Notes under the pieces: generated by a model | The model's database searches: none | What the model was told of the DNA's origin: nothing | Seen by the model: only the letters and a program-made list of their open reading frames with translations | DNA from: Phycisphaerae bacterium | Lineage (GTDB): Bacteria; Planctomycetota; Phycisphaerae; UBA1845; PWPN01 | DNA: 64,000 nt | Direction of reading: 5' to 3' | Assembly: GCA_035384605.1 (NCBI GenBank) | Contig: DAOOIV010000006.1 | Span: 62,001 to 126,000 of the forward strand | Translations under genes and position numbers: made by a program | Shown here: positions 19,441 to 28,551 of the stretch, piece after piece | Position numbering within the stretch: position 1 is the stretch's first letter | How the letters are laid out: each line of letters begins with the position of its first letter

Positions 19441-20309
19441 GCGATCATCTGTACAATCCTTTGGGCATCATCGCCGGCGCGGGGCGGTTTCCATTCCTCG
19501 CTGCCCAGGGTGCTCACCAGGCCGGCCGAGCGGTTGTGATCGTCGCCCTCAGAGGCCTGGCCAATCCGGAGCTCCGGACAGTGGCCGACCGGTTCCACTG
19601 GTCGGGAATCGTGCGGCTCGGCCGGTGGATCCGCCTGTTTCGCAAGTCGGGCGTAAATGAGGCGATCATGGCCGGGTCCGTGATAAAATCGGAGATGTAC
19701 GGACGGCTCCGCATTCTGCGATACGTACCCGATTGGACCAGCATCCGGCTGTGGTTCTTCGAGGTGGCCGATCGGCGGAACGACACCATCCTCCGTGCGG
19801 TCGCCGAGCATATGCAGCGGGAGGGCATCACTTTGACCGATTCCCTGCAATACTGTCGCAAGCACCTGCCTGCGCCCGGCGTGCTTACCAGGAACCGGCC
19901 CTCGAAAGCGCTGGACAAGGACATCGAGTTCGGGTGGCACATCGCCAAGGAGATGGGCCGACTGGACATCGGACAGTCGATCGCCGTCAAGGAACAGGAA
20001 GTCATCGCGGTGGAGGCGATCGAAGGCACCGATCGCATGATCGAGCGGGCGGGCGAACTCTGCCGTCACGGCGGTTGGACGCTGATCAAGGTCGCCAAAC
20101 CTAACCAGGATCTCCGCTTCGACGTGCCGACCGTCGGGCCAAACACGATCGAGAACCTGCATCGTCACGGCGCCAAAGCGCTGGTTTTCGAAGCCGGAGT
20201 CACGCTGGCCATCGACGTGAATCAGATGATCGCCCTGGCAGACCGATATGGCATGATCGTCGTTGCCCATGAGCCGGGCAACGCAACTCACACGCAACAG
20301 ACCGCGTGA
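19437..20309 (+). CDS. lpxI: LpxI family UDP-2,3-diacylglucosamine diphosphatase
   Basis: 290 residues, starting MSDHLYNPLGIIAGAGRFP. The ATG overlaps the lpxD TGA, with GGAGG immediately before it, so reinitiation is likely. Family features include the N-terminal IIAGAGRFPFLAAQ, the central NDTILRAVAEHMQREGI, and the C-terminal KVAKPNQDLRFDVPTVGPNTIENL. LpxI makes lipid X from UDP-diacylglucosamine and replaces LpxH in many phyla. The lpxD-lpxI pairing supports the call. Confidence 0.93.
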   Translation: MSDHLYNPLGIIAGAGRFPFLAAQGAHQAGRAVVIVALRGLANPELRTVADRFHWSGIVRLGRWIRLFRKSGVNEAIMAGSVIKSEMYGRLRILRYVPDWTSIRLWFFEVADRRNDTILRAVAEHMQREGITLTDSLQYCRKHLPAPGVLTRNRPSKALDKDIEFGWHIAKEMGRLDIGQSIAVKEQEVIAVEAIEGTDRMIERAGELCRHGGWTLIKVAKPNQDLRFDVPTVGPNTIENLHRHGAKALVFEAGVTLAIDVNQMIALADRYGMIVVAHEPGNATHTQQTA

Positions 20310-20954
20310 GGATGTCTGGCGAAGCTGATCGACGCTGCAGGAGAACCCGCCACAACCGGCCGGCCTTGCAAAAAGACCGTCAGAAGCCGATCTTCAGATA
20401 ATTGCAGGTTGGACGCCCCAGAGCAGCATCGCGGCCGGGTTTCAGTAGGCATGCACAAGTCCGAGCCCCGCGCGGGGAGGGTGACGCCCCCTCAGCAAAG
20501 GGCGGCGTACATCAGGACCGTCAAGAGAATGATCTTTGTCTTACGAGCGAGAAACATGTAGACCATCGTGGCGTAGGCGTACATCTCTTCTTCTGCCTCC
20601 TCTACCTCCACCGGCCTCGCTCTCGGTTCCGGGCCGGTCTGCTAAGCTGAGGAAGCAACCAATGTTCCGAGGTGTGCCAGAGCGTTCTCTTCGATCAGTA
20701 TGGCATAAGTCTTTATGCCACAATGCTTTGTGAGCCGAAAAGTGATGTTGTTAAAATGGGTGATTTGTGCGGCTCGTGAGGGCTGTTGGAATGCCTCGTC
20801 GACACTCAGTCCTGAGCAGGTAGTAACTTCGCGCAAGTCCTTGCACATCCAGTAGTAACACCTATGATGCCGGCCGCCGACGTCTGCGGAGCTTCCGGCA
20901 GGCGTCCGCTTCTGGACAGCGCTGTTATCGCTCTCGCCGGTTCGGAGGACGGGT
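20310..20954. other. Intergenic region with AT-richer segment and palindrome
   Basis: About 645 bases. The segment 20650-20780 is richer in A and T than its surroundings and holds the palindrome at 20701-20720. A reverse-strand open frame across it (20642-21025) contains a plausible-looking stretch, ITFRLTKHCGIKTYAILIE, but overlaps the start of the next gene and matches nothing I know. Confidence 0.4.
20701..20720. promoter_or_regulatory. Perfect palindrome TGGCATAA-GTCT-TTATGCCA
   Basis: An 8-base-pair perfect inverted repeat with a 4-base spacer, about 235 bases before the next gene. It could be an operator half-site pair or an RNA hairpin. No T-tract follows. Confidence 0.45.
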
Positions 20955-22286
20955 ATGCACAGCCCGGACGAGCTGATTGCCTTGCTTAGAGAAGAGATTC
21001 GCCAGCGGCGCGAAGAGGGATGCAATGTAGTGGGGCACGCTCAACGGATGCGAAAGGCAGGCAAGCGCATCGATGAGCTCAACGCGCTCTACGACGACCT
21101 GATGACCTTGAAACCCGAACCAAGATTGGCGAGGCGCGAGCCGAACGACCTCGCGGGGATTCGGCGGCTTCGGCCGCGCAGACCACGGCGAATCAAGTCG
21201 CCGGCCTCAACCGCGCGATTGCGCGATCGGCTCCGAGGAGCTTTTCTCGGACGCTGTGCCGGCTGCATGCTGGGTAAACCCGTGGAAGACTGGCACCGTG
21301 ACCGAATCTTCAAGGCCCTGAAAAAAGCTGATCGCTTCCCGTTGGCCTACTACTTCGAGTCGTCGACGATCGAGGCCGGAGGTAAACCGATCCATCCGGC
21401 CGGGGTAACATACTGCACCCTCGGTCACTTCAAGCACATGGAACGCGATGACGATACCGACTACACCATACTCGGCATTCACTGCCTCAAGACCTACGGA
21501 CCGAAGTTCACCACCGCCAACGTCGCCCACGAGTGGCAGATGAGATTGCCCTATTTCATGACCTATACGGCCGAGCGGGCGGCGTATCGCAATCTCGTCA
21601 ACAGACTGCCGCTCGATCAGGTTCCGCTCTACCGTAACCCCTTCCGCGAGTGGATCGGGGCACAGATCCGGGCCGACGGCTTCGGCTACTGTGCCGCCGG
21701 CATGCCGGAGCTGGCGGCGGAGTTCGCCTACCGCGACGCGACGTTATCGCACGCGAAAAACGGGGTTTACGGCGAGATGCTTTTTGCGGCTATGATCGCC
21801 GCAGCCGCGGTGTGCGACGACGTGCGTGAGGTGATCGAGATCGGCCTGTCAGAAATCCCGGCTGGTTGCCGATTGGCGACAGCGGTCCGTGACGTCACCA
21901 GGTGGGCCGACGAAAACCGCAACTGGCAGGACACCCTGCACGCGATCCATGACCGATATGGCCACTACCACTCGGTCCACACCATCAACAACGCCTGCCT
22001 GGTGATCATGGGGTTGCTGTATGGGCAGATGGATTTCGGCAAGACGATCTGCATAACGGTGATGGGCGGCTGGGACACTGATTGCACGGGGGCCACCGCC
22101 GGTTCGGTCCTCGGTGCCATGCTGGGAGCCGACCGTCTGCCTCGCAGATGGATCAAGCCGCTGAACAATCGCCTTGAGTCAATCGTGATCGGATACAACG
22201 ATGTGAGGATCACCGATATCGCCGATGCGGCGTTCGAGGTAAACAGAAAGATCAGGCTTGGTGGTCCGCGATTCAGCAAAGGCTAA
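20955..22286 (+). CDS. ADP-ribosylglycohydrolase family protein (cytoplasmic)
   Basis: 443 residues; GGAGG 6 bases before ATG. The first 90 residues are basic and charged; the ARH domain begins at LRDRLRGAFLGRCAGCMLGKPVE. Metal-binding motifs are present: DDDTDYTILG and MGGWDTDCTGATAGSVLGAM. ARH enzymes remove ADP-ribose from proteins or small molecules, but many bacterial members have unknown substrates. A second, exported family member lies at 53530-55212. The stop codon is the first three bases of repeat copy 2. Confidence 0.88.
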   Translation: MHSPDELIALLREEIRQRREEGCNVVGHAQRMRKAGKRIDELNALYDDLMTLKPEPRLARREPNDLAGIRRLRPRRPRRIKSPASTARLRDRLRGAFLGRCAGCMLGKPVEDWHRDRIFKALKKADRFPLAYYFESSTIEAGGKPIHPAGVTYCTLGHFKHMERDDDTDYTILGIHCLKTYGPKFTTANVAHEWQMRLPYFMTYTAERAAYRNLVNRLPLDQVPLYRNPFREWIGAQIRADGFGYCAAGMPELAAEFAYRDATLSHAKNGVYGEMLFAAMIAAAAVCDDVREVIEIGLSEIPAGCRLATAVRDVTRWADENRNWQDTLHAIHDRYGHYHSVHTINNACLVIMGLLYGQMDFGKTICITVMGGWDTDCTGATAGSVLGAMLGADRLPRRWIKPLNNRLESIVIGYNDVRITDIADAAFEVNRKIRLGGPRFSKG

Positions 22287-22381
22287 GGCGGAGCGCCTTT
22301 TTGCGGGTCGCAACCCAAGCGCTCTGCGATCCAGAAACATGCGCGCAAGCCGCACAGATGTCCGGCCATAAGGTTCGAAAG
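22284..22381 (+). repeat. Dispersed repeat copy 2, beginning at a stop codon
   Basis: Begins TAAGGCGGAGCGCCTTTTT, where the TAA is the stop of the ADP-ribosylglycohydrolase gene. AAGGCG-GAG-CGCCTT plus the T-run is a complete intrinsic-terminator shape. A second hairpin, TTGCG-GGT-CGCAA, follows. It matches copy 1 over its full length. Confidence 0.88.
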
Positions 22382-22983
22382 ACAAGCCCTTCCGTGAGAC
22401 CAAAGCCGATAAGGGACAATCGGATGGAACCCCGGAGACAACCTTCTTCGCAGGCTTCTTGGCTTGCACTGGCGCACCACCGCCGGTGCACGTCGTCGAT
22501 CGCGTTAGAGCCGACCCCGTTCTCAATTCTGGATGGGCCATTCGCCATTCCCCAGCGCCGCCGTGTGCAATGCTGGTGTGAACGCGGCTTTCCCGACCGC
22601 GCAGCCTTGCCTGACAATAGTCCTGGCCTGGCGCAAGGCTTGCCAGAGCCGACCTGTGTGTCTGTTTCTTCCTGACAAGATATGCTGCCAAATTGGGCAT
22701 GCCAGAATGACCCTTTCCGACTCCCGATATCACCTTGGCGAGTGCAACTCTTTTGCAAATCATGATTTACGTAAAGGCATCTACCCAGAGCACCGCTGGT
22801 ACGGTACTTGCCATTGTTTGGTGGAAACAACCGTTAGCACACCGGTGTCGTATCAAGGGTGGTTGGCGGGATCTGATGGTTGGCGCGGAGGCGGCGAACG
22901 CCGCGTCGCAAGCGGTACCGTACTGCCGTTGCCCGGACCTCCGCCGGAATGTTGCGACCCGTCGTCGCGAAAGGAGAAGAGCC
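22287..22983. other. Intergenic region upstream of Hsp20 genes
   Basis: About 700 bases; after repeat copy 2 I see no gene. Open frames here are short and of no recognisable family. The promoter of the Hsp20 pair should lie in it; I did not find a clear CIRCE or ROSE element. Confidence 0.5.
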
Positions 22984-23424
22984 ATGCAGGTGCGTCGATA
23001 CAACCGAATCTCGCCCTTTGAACAACTGCGGCGCGAGATCGCCGGACTGCTGGATGAATTTGACCCCCTGGGTGTTCGCGGGGCGCTGTTCGGATCGCCA
23101 GGTTTTCCTGCGATCAACGTCTGGGAAAGCGGCGATTGCCTTTACGCCGAAGCCGAAATACCCGGCGTTACTCAGGAGGATCTCGAGATCCTTGTTGTCG
23201 GTAACGAGCTGACCATCAAGGGTCGCCGCGGCACGGCCGAGGAAGAAGACGCGTCTTACCACCGGCGCGAGCGCGGTACGGGCGAGTTCTCGCGAACAGT
23301 GACCCTGCCGGTCGATATCAAGGCGGAGGCCGTCGATGCGACGCTCAAGGATGGGGTCTTGACACTCAGCCTGCCCAAGGCCGACGAGGCTCGGCCCCGA
23401 AAGATCACGGTCAAGGAAGTCTAG
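22984..23424 (+). CDS. Hsp20/alpha-crystallin small heat-shock protein 1
   Basis: 146 residues from ATG 22984, with AAGGAG 8 bases upstream. The alpha-crystallin domain spans about residues 38-140: INVWESGDCLYAEAEIPGV, LTIKGRR and the end strand DGVLTLSLPKADEARPRKI. It is an ATP-independent holdase that binds unfolding proteins. It is followed 158 bases later by a second, diverged copy, suggesting co-expressed subunits. Confidence 0.93.
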   Translation: MQVRRYNRISPFEQLRREIAGLLDEFDPLGVRGALFGSPGFPAINVWESGDCLYAEAEIPGVTQEDLEILVVGNELTIKGRRGTAEEEDASYHRRERGTGEFSRTVTLPVDIKAEAVDATLKDGVLTLSLPKADEARPRKITVKEV

Positions 23425-23582
23425 GCCGTCTTTCACAAGGCTCGTGCGGGACCGGCATCTCACCGGTCTTTGCAGCAGGCCGGAAGCCCGTCGTGCAGGT
23501 TCTTGGGAGCGCTTGGACGGCGGACGAGCAGCTCCCGGCATCGTAAGCAGGAACAGGAAAACAATAACGGAGCTCATGTGTC

Positions 23583-23984
23583 ATGAGAAAGCACAAAGCG
23601 ATCGTGAGAACAGAGGGTGATGTGGCGCAGGCCGAGCAGACCCGTGATCGGCAGGTCTACTCGCCGCAGGTGGACATCATCGAAAAAGACAACGGCCTGT
23701 TGCTGTTGGCGGACATGCCGGGTGTCAAGGCCGCCGATATCGACATCCAATATGAGGACGGTCAATTGACCATTTACGGCAAAGTGGAGCCGCGGCAGGA
23801 TGATTCCAAAACCAGCTATCTCCTTCACGAGTACGGAGTGGGCGACTTCTATCGCTCGTTCCGCATCGGCGACGGCATTGATGTGGACAGTATCCGCGCC
23901 GAGCTGAAGAACGGCGTCATGACCCTGCATCTGCCCAAGACCGAGGCGTTCAGGCCGAGAAAGATCGCCGTGCAAGCGAAGTGA
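23583..23984 (+). CDS. Hsp20/alpha-crystallin small heat-shock protein 2
   Basis: 133 residues; GGAG about 10 bases before ATG. The alpha-crystallin domain runs from VDIIEKDNGLLLLADMPGV to NGVMTLHLPKTEAFRPRKI, with GVGDFYRSFRIGDGID in the middle. The tandem arrangement with the first Hsp20 resembles class A/class C pairs in other bacteria. Its 3' end faces the PGPGW gene 50 bases away. Confidence 0.93.
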   Translation: MRKHKAIVRTEGDVAQAEQTRDRQVYSPQVDIIEKDNGLLLLADMPGVKAADIDIQYEDGQLTIYGKVEPRQDDSKTSYLLHEYGVGDFYRSFRIGDGIDVDSIRAELKNGVMTLHLPKTEAFRPRKIAVQAK

Positions 23985-24034
23985 GTGGTTCGGGCGAGCG
24001 GCAGGCGCCCGTTCTCCCGCTCATCGAGCAGACT

Positions 24035-24370
24035 TTACCGAGCCTGCCGCCTGGCCCTTTCTGCTTTCCACTGGCGAATTCTGCGCGGCAGCCACCGGAG
24101 CAGGCGGCGCGGGCCGGAGAACTCGGTGGCGAGAATAGCCAGCCCGGCGATAATCACGGCGAACCCCGGGCCGGGAATCAGCGGTATGCTCAAACCGATG
24201 CCGGCCAGCACCACCGCCGAGCCGACAATGGCCACCAGGATGCGCCAAATGAGCCGCCAGATGCGACGCATTCGGGTCGCTGGTACCGTCTGCGCCGAGG
24301 AGGCCTCTCCGCAGTCGGTGTCTTCGTGCCGGCGGCCTGCGTCAGGCGGTAGTCCCTGTAACTCCGTCAT
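24035..24370 (-). CDS. PGPGW-family small transmembrane protein
   Basis: 111 residues; AAAGGGA about 7 bases before ATG. Two hydrophobic stretches (ILVAIVGSAVVLAGIGLSIPLI and FAVIIAGLAILATEF) flank the signature IPGPG, characteristic of the putative transmembrane PGPGW family. The C-terminus is very basic. The start overlaps the end of terC by 29 bases, so both are probably on one mRNA. The function of the family is unknown. Confidence 0.85.
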   Translation of the reverse strand: MTELQGLPPDAGRRHEDTDCGEASSAQTVPATRMRRIWRLIWRILVAIVGSAVVLAGIGLSIPLIPGPGFAVIIAGLAILATEFSGPRRLLRWLPRRIRQWKAERARRQAR

Positions 24371-25379
24371 TCGTGGTCCCTTTCTGTCGCTTGCCTGCTA
24401 TGATCGAGGCCACCACGCCGATCGTCAGGATCGTCACGATGATCGCCAGCGAGAGATTAATGTCGAGGCGAATGCCGAAGGCCACGATGAGCATCTTCAC
24501 ACCGACGAACGCCAGGATGATCACCAGCGCCAGTTTGAGATACTCAAACTCGCGCATCATGCCGGCCAGAGCGAAATAGAGAGCCCGCAACCCGAGAATG
24601 GCCATGATATTCGAGGTGAACACGATGAAGGTGTCCGCGGTCAGGCCGATGATCGCCGGAATCGAGTCGATGGCAAACAACAGGTCGGTCGTCTCCACGA
24701 CAAGAAGAGCCAGAAGCAGGGGCGTAATGGCCCACCGGCCGTTCTGTCGCACGACAAAACGCGCTCCCTGAAACTGGGACGTCACCGGGTAAAAGTGCCG
24801 GACCAGCCGGACGAGAGGATTACGATCGGGATCGATATGCTCCTCTTTAGAAAAAAGCATCTTGACAGCCGTCAGAATCAACAACAACCCGAAGACGTAA
24901 GTCATCCAATGAAGATGATGAACCACCCAGGTTACCCCGCCGATCATGATGCCGCGCATGACCAGCGCCCCGAGAATACCCCAGAAAAGCACGCGGTGCT
25001 GATGCTCTGCCTTGATACCGAAGAATGAGAAGATCACCGCCATGACGAAAAGGTTGTCTACGCTCAGCGATTTCTCGAGGATGTAGCCGCCGAAGTACTC
25101 CTTGGCGGCGGTGGCCGCCACCTTGGCGTCCGCTTGGGCCACCGGCATCGGGTACCTGGCCGGATCACTGGCGATGCGCTGTGCCGCAATGCCCATCCAG
25201 TCGTGCTTGTAGATGTAGTAAAGCGCGACGTTGAAAGAGAGCGCCACCGCGATCCACATGGCCGACCAGAGCAGCGCCTGCTTGAGCCCGATGACCACCG
25301 CCCTGCGGTGCAAGACGCACAGGTCAAAAACGAGCATCAGGACGACAAGGGTGACGAACCCGATCCACAACAACAGCAT
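24342..25379 (-). CDS. TerC/Alx family integral membrane protein
   Basis: 345 residues, about nine membrane segments, beginning MLLLWIGFVTLVVLMLVFDL. Family motifs include EYFGGYILEKSLSVDNLFV and LLVVETTDLLFAIDSIPAI, with the acidic residues thought to carry metal ions. TerC/Alx proteins export manganese or protect secreted metalloproteins. In other bacteria some are controlled by a yybP-ykoY riboswitch; I looked in the upstream 150 bases and did not see one. Confidence 0.92.
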   Translation of the reverse strand: MLLLWIGFVTLVVLMLVFDLCVLHRRAVVIGLKQALLWSAMWIAVALSFNVALYYIYKHDWMGIAAQRIASDPARYPMPVAQADAKVAATAAKEYFGGYILEKSLSVDNLFVMAVIFSFFGIKAEHQHRVLFWGILGALVMRGIMIGGVTWVVHHLHWMTYVFGLLLILTAVKMLFSKEEHIDPDRNPLVRLVRHFYPVTSQFQGARFVVRQNGRWAITPLLLALLVVETTDLLFAIDSIPAIIGLTADTFIVFTSNIMAILGLRALYFALAGMMREFEYLKLALVIILAFVGVKMLIVAFGIRLDINLSLAIIVTILTIGVVASIIAGKRQKGTTNDGVTGTTA

Positions 25380-25537
25380 GAAGGCTTCCTCTGGGGCCGG
25401 CGGTTCTCAGGACTCATGGCGAATCTTCCTGATTCGCGGGAATAGCGTAACGGGATTCGTGGGCGGGCGGAATAGGCGGAAGCCGGCCTCCGTTTGTCAG
25501 GCTCCGCGAGGACGGGGCCATCCTGCGACGTTGCCTT

Positions 25538-26743
25538 TCATTCATCCGGTTTCTGGGACGACCGACCCAGGCGGCGAATCTCATCGAAAAACGGCGTTCG
25601 CCCTTGTTCAACGCATTCGGCCGCATAGAGGTACATCGCCGCGGACCAGGTTTGCCAGTCGTGGCCGCGAGGTCGACCTGTCTGGGCCTTGATCCACTCG
25701 TTGAACCCGTAGCTTACCTTGGCCTTTTTCGCCGGGCGGACAAGCTCGGTCAGTATGGCCAGCTTCTGAGCCGCCAGTCGGCTGCGACCTGCGGCGACCA
25801 GCGCGGCAATGTAGAAGCCGCAGACGAACGGCCAGACGCCGCCGTTGTGGTAGTTCCCCGGCCGATTGTACCGCTGGTAGCGCGGCCGCCAGTCCTGGTC
25901 TTCGGGTTGAATATACGGGATCAGACAGGGCGGCAGGTCCACGGCCAGTTCCCCGCGACGGCGCAAGCGGCGACATTGCGTTTCCGTCCAGTTGATGATC
26001 CGCTGGGCCCGGGCTTGCGGGGCGATGCCGGTGAGAATCGCAAGACTGTTGCCCAGCAGATCGAACCGCCGGCTGTGGTAGACCTTAAACGACCAGAGCG
26101 CATAGTAGGGCTTTCCCGGAATGACGAAACCCTCGTGAACATAGCGCTGTCGTTTTGAGCCGCGAAGGTCGGGATGATCGATCAGGCAACGAAGCAGGTC
26201 GGCCTTGCGATGCTGACCGTGAAGCCGAAGACACGCGTACACAATCGTGTTGACGTAAAGCCCGTAGCCCAGCACCCACTGCTCATCACGCCAGTCAGTA
26301 GTCGGTTGTTGGTCGACCATGACCATGTCATCCGCTCCCTGGTACTCCATCCAGCGAAGGGCTTTCATGGCCGCGTTGCGGAGAAACCGCTTGTCGCCGG
26401 TGACCTTGCGATACAATCCCAACCCGAAAAGGAACAGCGGCGTGGTGTCACTTGCGCCGAGATCTTTCGGGTCGTGAGCCAATGAGGCGATATGCCCATG
26501 CGGCGTCTGAGTCCGGGCCAGCGACAGCAGCACCCGCCGCAGCGCATCTCGCAGTACGGAATCCCCGGAGGAAAGAAAGCCCAGCGCGGAAATCATCATG
26601 TCACGGGTGTACGGCTCGGGGTAACCCCACGCGGCCGTCCGCGGTAGCCTCTGGCAAGGCCCCCGAACGTTGTTCAGGAGCACCTCCATCGCCGCCGCCT
26701 TGGCCTCGGCGGTCTGCTCCAGGCTTGCCGACGTACGACTCAT
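25538..26743 (-). CDS. GH100-like (neutral invertase-like) (alpha/alpha)6 barrel protein
   Basis: 401 residues, cytoplasmic. Phrases match the GH100/amylo-glucosidase-like barrel: YTRDMMISALGFL, NYHNGGVWPFVCGFYIAAL and HDWQTWSAAMYLYAAE. The NYHNGG-WP and QTWS pieces are typical of neutral/alkaline invertases. The start overlaps the GT4 stop by ATGA, making it last in the four-gene operon. It probably cleaves or phosphorolyses a small glycoside made or imported by the operon; sucrose is only one possibility. Confidence 0.75.
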   Translation of the reverse strand: MSRTSASLEQTAEAKAAAMEVLLNNVRGPCQRLPRTAAWGYPEPYTRDMMISALGFLSSGDSVLRDALRRVLLSLARTQTPHGHIASLAHDPKDLGASDTTPLFLFGLGLYRKVTGDKRFLRNAAMKALRWMEYQGADDMVMVDQQPTTDWRDEQWVLGYGLYVNTIVYACLRLHGQHRKADLLRCLIDHPDLRGSKRQRYVHEGFVIPGKPYYALWSFKVYHSRRFDLLGNSLAILTGIAPQARAQRIINWTETQCRRLRRRGELAVDLPPCLIPYIQPEDQDWRPRYQRYNRPGNYHNGGVWPFVCGFYIAALVAAGRSRLAAQKLAILTELVRPAKKAKVSYGFNEWIKAQTGRPRGHDWQTWSAAMYLYAAECVEQGRTPFFDEIRRLGRSSQKPDE

Positions 26744-27882
26744 TGGATACCCAACTTCTCACGGACATAGTCGACAAACTGGCGCGCCACCACCCGGTAG
26801 TCGTACTTGCTTACCACGCGCTCCCGTCCCTTCGTTCCCATTCGGGCACGCAAGTCGGCATCAGTCATCAGAGTCTTGAGATGCTCGGCAATGTCGTAGA
26901 TGCTGGCCCGGTAGTCGACGATACGCAGGTTCTCGAAAACTACCCGCTGCGCCTTGTTGAAACCCGACTCTTCTCCCAGAATGGCCTCCGCGATTCGGAT
27001 TTCCTGTGCCACTCCCGCAAGAAGCGCCGTCTCACCGTGGACCAACGTCTCGGCCGGGGCCATCGCATTGATACTGACCACCGGGCGTGCGCACGCACCC
27101 GCCTCCACCTGCGGCATCCCGAAGCCTTCCAGTCGCGACGGGGCGGCGTATATGTCACAGGCGGCGATGAGATAAGGCATGAAGTTCCGCGACACCTTGT
27201 TCGTCGTGTAGATGACGTTCTTCTCGATACCCAGTTGCGTGGCCAACTCCCGATCCATACGGTTCTGAATTTCGGTTCGCTGCTGCGGCCAGACCTTGCA
27301 AACGTATTTCCACTTGGGGACGTCCTTGGCGATCAAGGCCAGGGCCTGCATGACCTCCTGCGCGCCCTTCGACGCCGCGTCCCCGCCCACCGTCAGGATC
27401 ATCAGATCATCGGGCTCGACGCCCAGTGCCTCCCGCACGACCCTGACCTTCGCATCACTGATGTCCCTGGGTATGAAGCTGTCGGTGTCGCAGCCCACCG
27501 GCAGCACGCACATGTTCTCGCCGTTGATACCGTCGCGGATATAGACGTTTTTTACCCATTCAGAGGTGGTCAGAATCAATGGGAGAGAGTTGAGAACCTC
27601 GCGGTAGTTGGCCACGAAGCCGTCCGCCACCAGCCACGGCACCGCCTGGACACCATGCCTTTGCGGATGGAGAATCAGATGCGGCGTGTGGCCCCAATAC
27701 CCGACACCTACCACTACGTCCGGCTTGAACCACCGGTAATACCATTCTTTCTCCTGGGCCGACTCGAAATTCACCGGGTAAACATCGACGCCCAGTTGCT
27801 GGAGTCCCCGGTAAAGCAGATCCCCCTGAGTCGCCAACCCGCCGGGTGACGGCGGGTAGTCATACAGAACCAGTGCTTTCAT
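26740..27882 (-). CDS. Glycosyltransferase family 4 (GT-B fold)
   Basis: 380 residues, starting MKALVLYDYPPSPGGLATQG; this ATG overlaps the PIG-L stop (ATGA). The C-terminal GT4 signature is clear: PSRLEGFGMPQVEAGACARPVV with the EGFGMPQVE acid motif, and a donor-site VGGDAASKGAQEVMQAL. It transfers a sugar from a nucleotide donor. Its coupling to a PIG-L deacetylase resembles the BshA-BshB and MshA-MshB logic, but the acceptor here cannot be read from sequence. Confidence 0.9.
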   Translation of the reverse strand: MKALVLYDYPPSPGGLATQGDLLYRGLQQLGVDVYPVNFESAQEKEWYYRWFKPDVVVGVGYWGHTPHLILHPQRHGVQAVPWLVADGFVANYREVLNSLPLILTTSEWVKNVYIRDGINGENMCVLPVGCDTDSFIPRDISDAKVRVVREALGVEPDDLMILTVGGDAASKGAQEVMQALALIAKDVPKWKYVCKVWPQQRTEIQNRMDRELATQLGIEKNVIYTTNKVSRNFMPYLIAACDIYAAPSRLEGFGMPQVEAGACARPVVSINAMAPAETLVHGETALLAGVAQEIRIAEAILGEESGFNKAQRVVFENLRIVDYRASIYDIAEHLKTLMTDADLRARMGTKGRERVVSKYDYRVVARQFVDYVREKLGIQ

Positions 27883-28547
27883 CGACAGGATCCTTCCTCG
27901 CTTCCAATCCATCCATTCAGCGCGTCGGGAGACTCAAAATGCCAAACCGCCTCTTGTCGGGGCGTTGCCTGGGCCTCCCAACTGTCGGGCGCAAAGGCGT
28001 AAAGGCCGGTGATAATATCGTATTTCTGTTGCCATATCTCTTGCGAGAGCGTCTCAACCAGGTGGGCATTTGCTCGGGGTCGGGGCAGGTATGCCCGTTG
28101 CCCGTCCTCGAAGGCGAACAGGAACAAACGGCCGGCCGTCAGCCGCCCATTCCGCCATAAACGGGTAACCGCCTGCGAAGCCTCCTCATGACGCCGGTGC
28201 CGGGTGTATTCCCCCCACGGCCCGTGTGTCAGGACCGCGTCGAATGCCGTTCCGCATAATAACGACAGGATGGCGTCCTCAACTTCAGCCCAAGGCAGCG
28301 GAGTCTGCTCCGGCCCGTCATCCAGGTCGGCCATGGCCCCACGGGCGTTCAGGCGCTCTAACACCCGCCGGAACTTGGGAGCCCGGTCCGGGTCATTGCC
28401 CCGACACAGAGTCACAATGGTCCAATCCCAGTCCGGTCGAGCCAATATCTGGCCGCCGGCCCACAGCGTTTCGTCGTCGGGGTGCGCTACAATGACCGCC
28501 ACCCTGGGCGGCCGGTAGGAGGAATCAAGAATAGTGTCCAGCAGCAT
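27879..28547 (-). CDS. PIG-L family deacetylase
   Basis: 222 residues from ATG 28547, just 4 bases after the upstream stop. The zinc motif AHPDDETLWAGG sits near residue 20; a second metal region, THGPWGEYTRHRRHEE, replaces the usual HPDH. PIG-L enzymes deacetylate N-acetylglucosamine conjugates. The gene is coupled on both sides (GH-like before, GT4 after). An in-frame ATG at 28613 exists but would overlap the upstream gene by 62 bases. Confidence 0.88.
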   Translation of the reverse strand: MLLDTILDSSYRPPRVAVIVAHPDDETLWAGGQILARPDWDWTIVTLCRGNDPDRAPKFRRVLERLNARGAMADLDDGPEQTPLPWAEVEDAILSLLCGTAFDAVLTHGPWGEYTRHRRHEEASQAVTRLWRNGRLTAGRLFLFAFEDGQRAYLPRPRANAHLVETLSQEIWQQKYDIITGLYAFAPDSWEAQATPRQEAVWHFESPDALNGWIGSEEGSCR

Positions 28548-28551
28548 GCCC

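Noticed and set aside
20642..21025. Minus-strand frame of 127 codons as a real gene
   Set aside because: It overlaps the well-supported start and ribosome site of the ADP-ribosylglycohydrolase gene and has no recognisable family; kept only as a low-interest observation.
22984..23984. Heat-shock RNA thermometer or CIRCE element at the Hsp20 genes
   Set aside because: No CIRCE inverted repeat and no clear stem covering the AAGGAG site.
25380..25537. Possible yybP-ykoY manganese riboswitch before terC
   Set aside because: None of the conserved core sequence is visible in the 150 bases upstream.
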